DNA of 20,600 nt from CAJXWH01 sp964343365 (GTDB taxonomy: Bacteria; Pseudomonadota; Gammaproteobacteria; Arenicellales; UBA868). Below are positions 1-6,669 of the stretch, piece after piece (position 1 is the first letter of the stretch; each line of letters opens with the position of its first letter). Both the position numbers and the translations under genes were made by a program. The stretch covers positions 1 through 20,600 of the forward strand of contig CAYFJI010000031.1 in the NCBI GenBank assembly GCA_964343365.1, written 5' to 3'. The notes below the pieces were generated by a model, which was not told the origin of the DNA, did not search any database, and was given only the letters and a program-made list of their open reading frames with translations.

Positions 1-143
1 TTTACTATTTGACCTGAAGCAAATGGGCTACGAACAAATCGCACACTTTTCGAACCCGCTGATAAATCAGCAACAAAACTTCCTTCGCCGCGTAGCTGAA
101 CAGGATCGCGAAAACGTTTAAGCTTAGAGCCAGACCAAGTCAT
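1..143 (-). CDS. Molybdenum hydroxylase large (molybdopterin-binding) subunit, CoxL/XdhB-like, N-terminal fragment
   Basis: Only the first 47 codons are in the window; the gene continues past the left edge. It starts at an ATG (141-143) that overlaps the TGA of the upstream FAD-subunit gene in an ATGA junction, so the two are probably translationally coupled. The start of the protein reads as the usual N-terminus of the aldehyde oxidase/xanthine dehydrogenase/CO dehydrogenase large subunit: an RxRDPxxLRGEGSFVADL-like stretch (about residues 10-26), followed by VRFVRSPFA (about 33-41). In this family the subunit carries the molybdenum-cytosine-dinucleotide cofactor and the substrate pocket. 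The active-site loop that separates true CO dehydrogenase (AYxCSFR) from other members is outside the window, so the substrate is undetermined. Confidence 0.85.
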   Translation of the reverse strand, partial: MTWSGSKLKRFRDPVQLRGEGSFVADLSAGSKSVRFVRSPFASGQIV

Positions 144-1000
144 TGATCCAAAGTGCGTTCCAGCGATCTGACGGTCAACGTTCGAGCAAGATCTCTCCGG
201 AACTCCGAATCGCCATGGATATCTTCCATTGGATCCAGGTTTTGAGCAACTATCTCGGATGTTCCTTCGAATAAAAATTTAGATGGAGTTCCCTTGGCAA
301 GATTCTCTTCAGCGGCGGGCACGCGAAGTGGATAGGATTGCACCCCACCGACAGCTACCGCGGCTCTCTCTATTTGATCCTGCGAATTCAACCACATAAT
401 TGAGAGCACCATTGCAAGTGCAAAATCACCAGTTCGTCGACTTACTTCAATGAATCCATAACGCGCGTTATTCCCTAGTAGTGGAAGATGTATCTCAACT
501 ATAACCTCATTTGGAGTCAGCGCAGTTTGGAAACCCCCTTTAAAAAATTCTGATGCTTTGACAGATCTTTCACCTTTAGTGCTACGAATGATAATGTCTG
601 CATCTAATGCAACTACTAACAAACACCATTCAGCTGCCGGATCTGCATGCGCCAAGCTTCCAGCAAAAGTTCCCCGCACACGAATCGGCCAATGAGCAAG
701 ATGCTGGCACACCGTCGCTAATAAACCGCCTAAAGGATCATCTATTACAGGTTGTTCAAAAGCTACATGTCTTGTCAACGCGCCCACTACTAGTTTGTCT
801 TTTTCGACGTTTAGCTGGTTTAACTCTTCTATTAGATTGATATCAATTACATGTTCAGGGCGCGACAATCTGAAATTCATTGATGGCATTAAACTTTGAC
901 CACCGGCTAAAATTCTCGCGTCATGACCATGGGTATCCAATAGCTCCAAAAGTTCTGGAATGCTGGTTGGTTTATGATATTCAAATAGTGGCGGTTTCAA
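140..1000 (-). CDS. Molybdenum hydroxylase FAD-binding medium subunit (CoxM/CutM family)
   Basis: This 286-residue protein has the usual length of the family that passes electrons from the molybdenum and 2Fe-2S centres to FAD. The first FAD pyrophosphate loop AGGQSL is at residues 32-37. The second motif, normally TIGGS, reads TFAGS at 111-115 and is followed by the conserved LAHADPAAE. A CO-dehydrogenase-flavoprotein C-terminal domain follows (roughly 175-285, with the VGGV turn). The start is TTG (998-1000), supported by a perfect AGGAGG five bases upstream (1006-1011). The gene lies 81 bases after the CoxG-like gene and overlaps the molybdopterin subunit by 4 bases. No 2Fe-2S small subunit lies between the two; it may sit beyond the left edge. 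The family call is firm, the substrate unknown. Confidence 0.93.
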   Translation of the reverse strand: MKPPLFEYHKPTSIPELLELLDTHGHDARILAGGQSLMPSMNFRLSRPEHVIDINLIEELNQLNVEKDKLVVGALTRHVAFEQPVIDDPLGGLLATVCQHLAHWPIRVRGTFAGSLAHADPAAEWCLLVVALDADIIIRSTKGERSVKASEFFKGGFQTALTPNEVIVEIHLPLLGNNARYGFIEVSRRTGDFALAMVLSIMWLNSQDQIERAAVAVGGVQSYPLRVPAAEENLAKGTPSKFLFEGTSEIVAQNLDPMEDIHGDSEFRRDLARTLTVRSLERTLDQ

Positions 1001-1005
1001 AAAAA

Positions 1006-1011
1006 CCTCCT
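1006..1011 (-). promoter_or_regulatory. Consensus ribosome binding site for a TTG start
   Basis: On the minus strand this reads AGGAGG, a full Shine-Dalgarno match, separated by five T residues from the TTG at 998-1000. It fixes the start of the FAD-subunit gene at a non-ATG codon. Confidence 0.75.
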
Positions 1012-1081
1012 ATTAGCATTAACTTTTCAATATTTTTTACGAATATTGCCGAAAAAACTCCAAAAAAATATCCAACATGAT

Positions 1082-1645
1082 TCATTTTTGAGATCTCGTT
1101 ATCAACTTTTTAAGCCAAGCAAACAAGCCTCTTGTAATTAGAGAAATACCACCAATTTGTTTTGGCTTTTCGATCTCTGATGTCGATTGACCAGCCAACA
1201 CAGCCAACACTTTTTTCTCAAGACATCCCGAAAACTGGCCCATAATAATATTAGCAGTCTCATTTATAAGCCCTGTTCGACCAAACTGGGCTATTGCACC
1301 TGATAAAGTTAGATCTACCTCAATATCAACTCTGGTTGTATCCTCAATGGAGGACAATCGATACTCCATTGTCATGCGTGTACGGCTTCCGCCTCGCTTA
1401 TCTACACCCTTACATTTTAATTTTCCGACTTTGTTCTCAAAATCGTTTTCCAGTTGTGCTTCACCGTCAAATTTGACATTAAAAGAACCGATTCTCAAAC
1501 TAACCGTTCCAAAGTACGTCGCTTCCCCATCATCTCCGGTTATTTCACCTCCCGGAATACATTCTGCTACTTGTCGCAAGTCTTGAAAGTAGTTCCACGA
1601 AACATCACAAGGAACTGGAAGATTAAAATATTGCTCTATTTTCAT
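1082..1645 (-). CDS. CoxG-like SRPBCC-domain protein
   Basis: The 187-residue product matches the carbon monoxide dehydrogenase subunit G family (SRPBCC/START fold). The N-terminus has the family pattern (residues 1-33, with CIPGGE at about 29-34), and a GRTGL-INETANIIMGQF segment follows at about 122-137. The last 20 or so residues (GLFAWLKKLITR) form a hydrophobic, basic tail like the membrane-associating tail of CoxG proteins. Family members accompany molybdenum hydroxylases and are thought to help deliver electrons to the membrane quinone pool or recruit the enzyme to the membrane. Here the gene lies directly upstream of the FAD and molybdopterin subunits and 28 bases after the cyclase-family gene, which supports that role. 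The start is the ATG at 1643-1645. Confidence 0.88.
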   Translation of the reverse strand: MKIEQYFNLPVPCDVSWNYFQDLRQVAECIPGGEITGDDGEATYFGTVSLRIGSFNVKFDGEAQLENDFENKVGKLKCKGVDKRGGSRTRMTMEYRLSSIEDTTRVDIEVDLTLSGAIAQFGRTGLINETANIIMGQFSGCLEKKVLAVLAGQSTSEIEKPKQIGGISLITRGLFAWLKKLITRSQK

Positions 1646-1673
1646 CTGCTAACTGTTTCTTAAATGATGCTAA

Positions 1674-2543
1674 TTATCTGCGCCAATGACCTGTCGGATT
1701 ATCTTGCTTAACCGCATTAGCTGCGTCCCCAATAGCCTCTACTTCATCTCCAACACCATCAAAACATATGATTCGACATGGGCAAGATTCCAGCCCATCA
1801 TAACGCCATGGGAAAGCGCCTATCACAAACCGTTGATTCAACGCTAACTCAATATCACCACCTACATTTTCAGCATGTATTAAGCCTTCCTGAAAGGCAT
1901 AATTATGAAATGGAAAAATATCTTGAGTAACCTTTCGTCCAGAAAGCCTATGAATGTAATCAAATTCTCCAAAAAATTCACTGCAACTCATCCCAATCTT
2001 TTTTTCAAACTGCGCTGCTAAATCGGGACGCATCATCCTAATCGATGTATTCATTGCATGGTCACCACTGCCACAATCAACACCAAACCATTTTATTTTT
2101 TTATCTAGCATCCAATTGAGAAGTTCAAGCCCACCTCCGGGATGCATGCAAAAGTACTTAATCAAATCCTGTTGAGGTTGGCCCTCGTAATGCTTATGAA
2201 ATCCAGTGTGGATAATTAATATATCGTTATCCTTGATTTCCACCGGTGCTGACTCAAGCATTTCAGGAGTAATAACTGCCCAATCATCCATGTGTTCAGA
2301 AATATCAACAACCGCCCCGGGGCCACATAAAAAATCAAGCGGGTAAGACCCCATATCACCTTTAATATCGGCTGCATGCATAGCGCCATCAATATGTGTT
2401 CCTACATGCATCGCAGTATCGATACGTTGGGCCACTATATTCTTGCTTTGCAAATTTTGAGCGTAATACATTTTATTGCCCGAATACCCAACCCATCCAG
2501 GCGTATGTATGCTCATCATGTGAGAAAGATCTATCATTTTCAT
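1674..2543 (-). CDS. Cyclase-family metal-dependent hydrolase (kynurenine formamidase / isatin hydrolase-like)
   Basis: The 289-residue protein belongs to the cyclase family PF04199. The metal-binding signature HxGTHxDxxxH is complete: H46, H50, D52 and H56. The N-terminal MIDLSHMM and the later VDCGSGDHAMNT segment also fit the family. Known members open cyclic or linear amides, such as N-formylkynurenine and isatin, usually with manganese or zinc. GGGAG lies about 8 bases before the ATG at 2541-2543 and supports the start. The neighbouring carbon-nitrogen hydrolase, Rieske oxygenase and molybdenum hydroxylase suggest it acts on an intermediate of the same degradation route, perhaps a lactam or imide. 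It differs from short kynurenine formamidases in being longer, so the substrate is left open. The preceding 97-base gap is AT-rich and could hold an internal promoter. Confidence 0.88.
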   Translation of the reverse strand: MKMIDLSHMMSIHTPGWVGYSGNKMYYAQNLQSKNIVAQRIDTAMHVGTHIDGAMHAADIKGDMGSYPLDFLCGPGAVVDISEHMDDWAVITPEMLESAPVEIKDNDILIIHTGFHKHYEGQPQQDLIKYFCMHPGGGLELLNWMLDKKIKWFGVDCGSGDHAMNTSIRMMRPDLAAQFEKKIGMSCSEFFGEFDYIHRLSGRKVTQDIFPFHNYAFQEGLIHAENVGGDIELALNQRFVIGAFPWRYDGLESCPCRIICFDGVGDEVEAIGDAANAVKQDNPTGHWRR

Positions 2544-2640
2544 TGGTTAGCTCCCGTTTTGGTTTTGTGCGCTGAAATTTTTATTTTAATATAAAAAAGC
2601 CAAAAACAAACCTAATTACTACATTAGTATATCTTCCAAA

Positions 2641-3495
2641 TTAATATGTCTTATTGCCGTAACTCATGCCATACACATCCGTCCGTCGATCTTTTCGAGG
2701 TGTAATTAAAGTTGAACGTGTCTGTGCTCGCTTGGTTTCATTAACATCAATTTCGATCATTGAACTTTCTTCCTTTTCCCCAGAAAATGGCCCCATTAAA
2801 GTTTCACCGCTAGGGCTTAACAATAAAGAAGATCCCAACAAAACAAATTCAGATTGATCACCAACTTGAGATGCACAACCAATGAAAATTTGGCTTAGAT
2901 TAGCTTGTAATTCTGCGCCTCGAGCTTGTGGACAATATCCATCTCTGTCCCAGTGTAACTTATCAAAGCCAGCAGTCCAAGCAGTAGGCACTGCCAGAAT
3001 TTGTACACCACGGAGGGCTAACAGTCGAGCTACTTCTGGAAATCGTAAATCGTAACAGACACAAAGCCCAATTATACCAATTGGAGTATCCGAAATAGGC
3101 AACCCCAAGTCTCCTGGTTCGAAAACTTCCTTTTCTCGATCAAATAAATGAAGTTTGCGGTAATGAATTAGTGGTCCAGCTGGGCCAATCAATATGGCAG
3201 TATTAAATAATACGTCACCAACACGCTCCGTAAATCCGCCAGCTACATAACCATTGTAATCATTAGCAATCTTTAACCAACTATTCAAAGTTGGCCCATC
3301 AAATTCCTCAGCAGTTTCAAACTGACCATGCTTATCAAGAAAATAACCCTGTATAATTAGCTCAGGTAAAATAACCAGGTTTGCCCCTTTTTTGAAGGAA
3401 TCTCGCAAGATAGTTTCACACCGCTTACGATTGCCGATGGGATCCAAAGGCGTTCCTGTAACCTGGGAAATTGAGATAGTAATGTTCAAAATCAA
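2641..3495 (-). CDS. Carbon-nitrogen hydrolase (nitrilase superfamily amidase)
   Basis: The 284-residue protein carries the complete Glu-Lys-Cys triad of the nitrilase superfamily: E45 in ILPELI, K114 in HYRKLH, and C147 in CVCYDLRFPE. The C-terminal TPRKDRRTDVYG resembles N-carbamoyl-amine and omega-amidase type members rather than true nitrilases. Expected chemistry is hydrolysis of an amide or carbamoyl C-N bond with release of ammonia. The start is a TTG at 3493-3495, with AAGG five bases upstream; a second in-frame TTG follows two codons later. It lies 36 bases after the Rieske oxygenase gene, in the same orientation. It may cleave an acyclic amide produced by the next gene's ring-opening enzyme, but that order is inferred only from gene content. 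Confidence 0.9.
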   Translation of the reverse strand: MILNITISISQVTGTPLDPIGNRKRCETILRDSFKKGANLVILPELIIQGYFLDKHGQFETAEEFDGPTLNSWLKIANDYNGYVAGGFTERVGDVLFNTAILIGPAGPLIHYRKLHLFDREKEVFEPGDLGLPISDTPIGIIGLCVCYDLRFPEVARLLALRGVQILAVPTAWTAGFDKLHWDRDGYCPQARGAELQANLSQIFIGCASQVGDQSEFVLLGSSLLLSPSGETLMGPFSGEKEESSMIEIDVNETKRAQTRSTLITPRKDRRTDVYGMSYGNKTY

Positions 3496-3498
3496 TGC

Positions 3499-3510
3499 AG
3501 CCTTAAGGCT
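3499..3510. repeat. 12-base perfect palindrome AGCCTTAAGGCT
   Basis: A perfect palindrome lies in the 36-base gap between the Rieske oxygenase stop and the TTG start of the amidase. The AAGG used as ribosome binding site lies in it. It is too short and lacks a T-run, so it is not an obvious terminator. It could modulate amidase translation or be a protein site. Confidence 0.4.
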
Positions 3511-3531
3511 TAAATAGTTCCAATAAAAATC

Positions 3532-4542
3532 TCATTGATTCTGAATGATCCGATTCAGCTTGACTGTTTTACGCTTTGCTTCAGACAACAAACGCCGATA
3601 TATCAGTGATGCAGCATCTGGGCAACGCTGATGAAACTCAGCGTCGATATTGTCTGGTATTTCGACTGGCAGCTGCGACTCCACGACTATGCGATCTTGA
3701 TCCATAATTTCATCGAATCCTTCTGCCATCACAGTGTCAGAGACATCAAGTGAATGATTTCGACCAATAAAGCTGAAAATTCTAGTTTGGCAGTCTGTGA
3801 CTGGAGTTGCAATGAAAGTCAAAATAGTGACATCCCCTTCTTTGCTTGCAGTTTTTTCTGACCAGGTAATTCCCTCTCCCTCGGCAATTACGGTTTTTGT
3901 ATCATGCAAAACAAATGGAAAATGCAAGCTATAGTCTCGCTTTAAAGCTGTATCTTCGTAGGCATACTGCATACCGTCTATAGTCTCAGAAACTTCATAT
4001 GGCTTGATGATCGGTCCATCTGCTAACTCTGTATACCCTTTATGGACAAAATTAAAGTGAGAAAAATCCATAGCGGCCTCAGTCGCACGTGCAGCACTTG
4101 CCTCCCATATATATGTGCCTGGAGAGAAAGTATGGTAGTCTGGATTTTGCCATGCGTCGCGTGGCCATGATGGGAATGTCTCCGGTATAGAACTCATCGC
4201 CACCCAAATTAAACCATACTCTTCGCGTGCATTGTAGCAATTAACTCGAATTCGTTCGGGTATTGCAGGTGACCCTTCTGGTAGTGCAGGTACATGCACG
4301 CAATTACCATTGGAATTAAACTGCCATCCGTGGTATGGGCATGCTATCTTACCGTCGTTCACAATTCCACCAGACAGAGCAGTTCCTCTGTGAGGACATT
4401 TGTCTTCCATAGCTACTACATCATTACCATTTCTAAACACAACAATTCTTTGCCCCAGAAGCATGAATTGCGAGGGTTGATCTCTCACTTCTTCAGACAA
4501 TCCTACCGGGTGCCAATAACGCTCCATCCAATTGTTTGACAT
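3532..4542 (-). CDS. Rieske non-heme iron oxygenase, oxygenase component
   Basis: From the preferred start the protein has 336 residues, typical of vanillate-demethylase-like oxygenase alpha subunits. The Rieske motif C49-x-H51-x16-C68-x2-H71 (CPHRG and CPYHGW) binds the 2Fe-2S cluster. The mononuclear iron site appears as D159-x2-H162-x4-H167. The start chosen is the ATG at 4540-4542, because GGGAG lies six bases upstream (4549-4553). An in-frame ATG at 4561-4563 would add seven residues but has no ribosome binding site. Such enzymes use NAD(P)H electrons, relayed by a reductase, to hydroxylate or O-/N-dealkylate aromatics. No reductase or ferredoxin gene is in the window. It is the first gene of the minus-strand catabolic series and is divergent from the decarboxylase gene. 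Confidence 0.93.
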   Translation of the reverse strand: MSNNWMERYWHPVGLSEEVRDQPSQFMLLGQRIVVFRNGNDVVAMEDKCPHRGTALSGGIVNDGKIACPYHGWQFNSNGNCVHVPALPEGSPAIPERIRVNCYNAREEYGLIWVAMSSIPETFPSWPRDAWQNPDYHTFSPGTYIWEASAARATEAAMDFSHFNFVHKGYTELADGPIIKPYEVSETIDGMQYAYEDTALKRDYSLHFPFVLHDTKTVIAEGEGITWSEKTASKEGDVTILTFIATPVTDCQTRIFSFIGRNHSLDVSDTVMAEGFDEIMDQDRIVVESQLPVEIPDNIDAEFHQRCPDAASLIYRRLLSEAKRKTVKLNRIIQNQ

Positions 4543-4548
4543 GACCGA

Positions 4549-4553
4549 CTCCC
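4549..4553 (-). promoter_or_regulatory. Ribosome binding site deciding the Rieske oxygenase start
   Basis: On the minus strand this reads GGGAG, six bases before the ATG at 4540-4542. The upstream in-frame ATG (4561-4563) has no such sequence, so the shorter protein beginning MSNNWMERYW is preferred; WMERYWHPVG is also the usual N-terminus in this family. Confidence 0.65.
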
Positions 4554-4660
4554 TGTTCCCCATTTAAAGAGAGGTGATGGTTGAACCTAATCCTTATTAT
4601 AGTTTATTGTAACAAATATTCTTGACATTCCTAACTGGTGATGTTCCACTTACAATCATA

Positions 4661-4691
4661 ACGATAATGTTTTAACCTGAGTTATTATCGT
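4661..4691. promoter_or_regulatory. Inverted repeat, candidate operator in divergent promoter region
   Basis: The 214-base gap between the divergent Rieske oxygenase and decarboxylase genes holds a perfect 8-base inverted repeat: ACGATAAT (4661-4668) and ATTATCGT (4684-4691), separated by 15 bases that contain a nested AAC/GTT. On the minus strand a consensus TTGACA (4709-4714) is followed after 19 bases by GATAAT (4684-4689), so the right arm would overlap a -10 box. On the plus strand TTGACA occurs at 4622-4627 but without a well-spaced -10. The position and symmetry suggest a regulator binding site controlling both directions. No regulator gene is in the window. Confidence 0.4.
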
Positions 4692-4756
4692 CAAGTAACG
4701 CTGGAGCATGTCAATAGCAATCTAATTTTTTAATTAATGAAATTTGGTACTGATCA

Positions 4757-5731
4757 TTGCAAGGAAAAATAGCTCTTGAGGAACACTTTTCCATCGATGA
4801 AACCATCGATGGATCACTCGGCGTCTTCCCAAAAACTCTCTGGCCCGAGATTACTAGCCGACTTACTGACCTTGAAAATCGGGGCCTAAAATTGATGGAT
4901 ACATACGGCGTTGAAACCATGATTCTGTCCTTGAATGCGCCTGCTATTCAATCTATACCAGATCCCTATCAGGCATCCCAGCTAGCGCAAAAAGCAAATG
5001 ATTTCTTGGCCGAAATTGTATCAAAAAACCCATCACGTTTCCTTGGATTTGCGGCACTACCGATGCAAGATCCGGATCTAGCAAGCCAAGAATTGGAAAG
5101 ATGCATCAATGAATTAAGATTTGTGGGATCGTTGGTTAACGGTTTTTCTCAACTAAACAATCCAGATTCCGTTGTTTATTATGACCAACTTGAATACCGA
5201 GCGTTTTGGGATACCGTAGATAAACTAGGACGACCTTTTTATTTACACCCTCGTAATCCAATACCAAGTATGGCCCAAATCTATGACGGTCATCCTTGGC
5301 TATTAGGTCCGACATGGGCTTTCGCACAAGAAACTGCAGTCCATGCACTTCGTTTAATTTGTTCTGGTCTTTTCGATGAATTTCCAACGCTCACAATTAT
5401 CCTAGGTCACCTTGGTGAAGGTATACCAGGACACTTGTGGCGAATTGATAATAGGGTTAAATGGGCAAATCAACCGCCTAGATATCCCGCTAAGAAAAAA
5501 GTTATAGACTATTTTTTAAATAATTTTTACGTCACAACATCGGGTGTGTTTCGCACACAGTCCTTGGTTAATACCATGGTAGAAATTGGTGCTGATAGAA
5601 TTTTATTTTCTATTGATTGGCCGTTCGAAAATATTGATCATGGAGCGGAATGGTTTGATAATGCAGAAATCAGCGAACTAGATAAAATAAAAATAGGGAA
5701 GACGAATGCGAAAAAGCTGTTCAGGTTGTAA
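4757..5731 (+). CDS. Gamma-resorcylate (2,6-dihydroxybenzoate) decarboxylase-like, amidohydrolase-2 family
   Basis: The 324-residue protein is close in sequence and length to gamma-resorcylate decarboxylases (ACMSD-type amidohydrolases), which reversibly remove CO2 from 2,6-dihydroxybenzoate to give resorcinol. Metal ligands E8, H10, H164 and D287 and the catalytic H218 (LGHLGE) fall at the same positions I recall for the Rhizobium enzyme. YDGHPWLLGPTWAFAQET (176-193) and FENIDH (290-295) also match that subgroup better than 2,3-dihydroxybenzoate decarboxylase. The start must be TTG at 4757: an in-frame stop lies six bases upstream (4751-4753), and the first ATG would delete E8 and H10. No clear Shine-Dalgarno is seen. 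A related family member acts on 3,6-dihydroxypicolinate, so a heterocyclic acid is an alternative substrate. Confidence 0.88.
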   Translation: MQGKIALEEHFSIDETIDGSLGVFPKTLWPEITSRLTDLENRGLKLMDTYGVETMILSLNAPAIQSIPDPYQASQLAQKANDFLAEIVSKNPSRFLGFAALPMQDPDLASQELERCINELRFVGSLVNGFSQLNNPDSVVYYDQLEYRAFWDTVDKLGRPFYLHPRNPIPSMAQIYDGHPWLLGPTWAFAQETAVHALRLICSGLFDEFPTLTIILGHLGEGIPGHLWRIDNRVKWANQPPRYPAKKKVIDYFLNNFYVTTSGVFRTQSLVNTMVEIGADRILFSIDWPFENIDHGAEWFDNAEISELDKIKIGKTNAKKLFRL

Positions 5732-5779
5732 AATCTGTCGCAACTTGAATTTCCTAATGTAGGTCATAAATACCTAGAA

Positions 5780-6628
5780 ATGGCAACTGAAATCACTTCT
5801 GAAACATTTTCGAAATTAGTTCTCGAAAAATCAAAAACAAATCCCGTATTAGTTGATTTTTGGGCTGATTGGTGTGCGCCTTGCAAAATGCTTATGCCTT
5901 TACTCGAAAATATTGTCTCAGAATATTCGGGTAAAATTGATTTGACCAAAGTTAATACTGACGAGGAGCAACAATTAGCCAGCAGTTTCAACATTCGAAG
6001 CCTTCCCACGATAAAACTGTTTAAAGATGGAGAAATAGCAGATGAATTTATGGGAGTGCTACCAGAACCTGCAATAAGAGATTTCATTGAGAAACATCTT
6101 GATCGACCCGGAGATGAAAGTATAAGAGAAGCAAAAAAATTGTTGGAAAACGGGAAAATTAAGGAAGCAATACAAACAATTCAATTAGCACTGCAACATG
6201 ATCCTAGTTATGACAAATTGCACTTAATCCTTGCAGGGTATCAACTCGATGCTGAATGTTTTGAAGAGGCTCGATCAACTTTCGATAATTTTCCTAAAAA
6301 TCTCCGCCAGAATTCCGCAGCACAATCGATATTAGCCCGCATAGAGTTATCAGAAATCGCAGGTGAAAACACAGATCTAAATGCATTGGAGACATATGTA
6401 ATCAATAATCCTAAGGATTTTAAGAAAAAGGCTCAACTTGGCGCAGTGTATTTTTCCGCAGGCAACCATTCCGCGGCTATGGAACAGTGGTTAGAGATAG
6501 TACTTATCGGTGACCGGAAAGCAAAAGAATTAGGTCGGGAAAATTTAGTACGAACTTTCGAAATCTTAGGTGCTGATCATAAGGAGGTACCTGCGTATCG
6601 AAGGCGTTTAGCACAAGCTTTGAATTAA
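5780..6628 (+). CDS. cnoX: Thioredoxin-TPR chaperedoxin (CnoX/YbbN family)
   Basis: The 282-residue protein has an N-terminal thioredoxin domain (about 5-108) with WCAPC at 31-35, so both cysteines C32 and C35 are present, and the cis-proline segment RSLPT at about 73-77. After it comes a helical TPR-like region (about 115-280), the arrangement of CnoX. E. coli CnoX has lost the redox-active CxxC (SQHC); this version keeps CAPC and may be a working thiol oxidoreductase as well as a holdase for client proteins handed to GroEL. It starts 48 bases after the decarboxylase gene, so cotranscription is possible though probably not functional. TAGGT/ACCTA (5760-5764 and 5772-5776) form a small hairpin just before the ATG. 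It ends 41 bases from the convergent xerD. Confidence 0.9.
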   Translation: MATEITSETFSKLVLEKSKTNPVLVDFWADWCAPCKMLMPLLENIVSEYSGKIDLTKVNTDEEQQLASSFNIRSLPTIKLFKDGEIADEFMGVLPEPAIRDFIEKHLDRPGDESIREAKKLLENGKIKEAIQTIQLALQHDPSYDKLHLILAGYQLDAECFEEARSTFDNFPKNLRQNSAAQSILARIELSEIAGENTDLNALETYVINNPKDFKKKAQLGAVYFSAGNHSAAMEQWLEIVLIGDRKAKELGRENLVRTFEILGADHKEVPAYRRRLAQALN

Positions 6629-6669
6629 TGACAAAAATATCCCATCTGTGTTTAATTCGAAAACGACAA

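Noticed and set aside
1028..1048. CAATATT/AATATTG inverted repeat between the CoxG-like gene and the FAD subunit
   Set aside because: A perfect 7-base AT-only-core stem in very AT-rich DNA is expected by chance, and there is no T-run placed as in a terminator.
1..1645. Calling the left-edge genes a carbon monoxide dehydrogenase
   Set aside because: CoxM, CoxG and CoxL-like proteins also belong to many other molybdenum hydroxylases. The diagnostic active-site loop of the large subunit is outside the window, and the neighbours suggest aromatic catabolism.
4622..4656. TTGACA followed by TACAAT as the decarboxylase promoter
   Set aside because: Both boxes are good matches, but the spacer is 23 bases, too long for a sigma-70 promoter.
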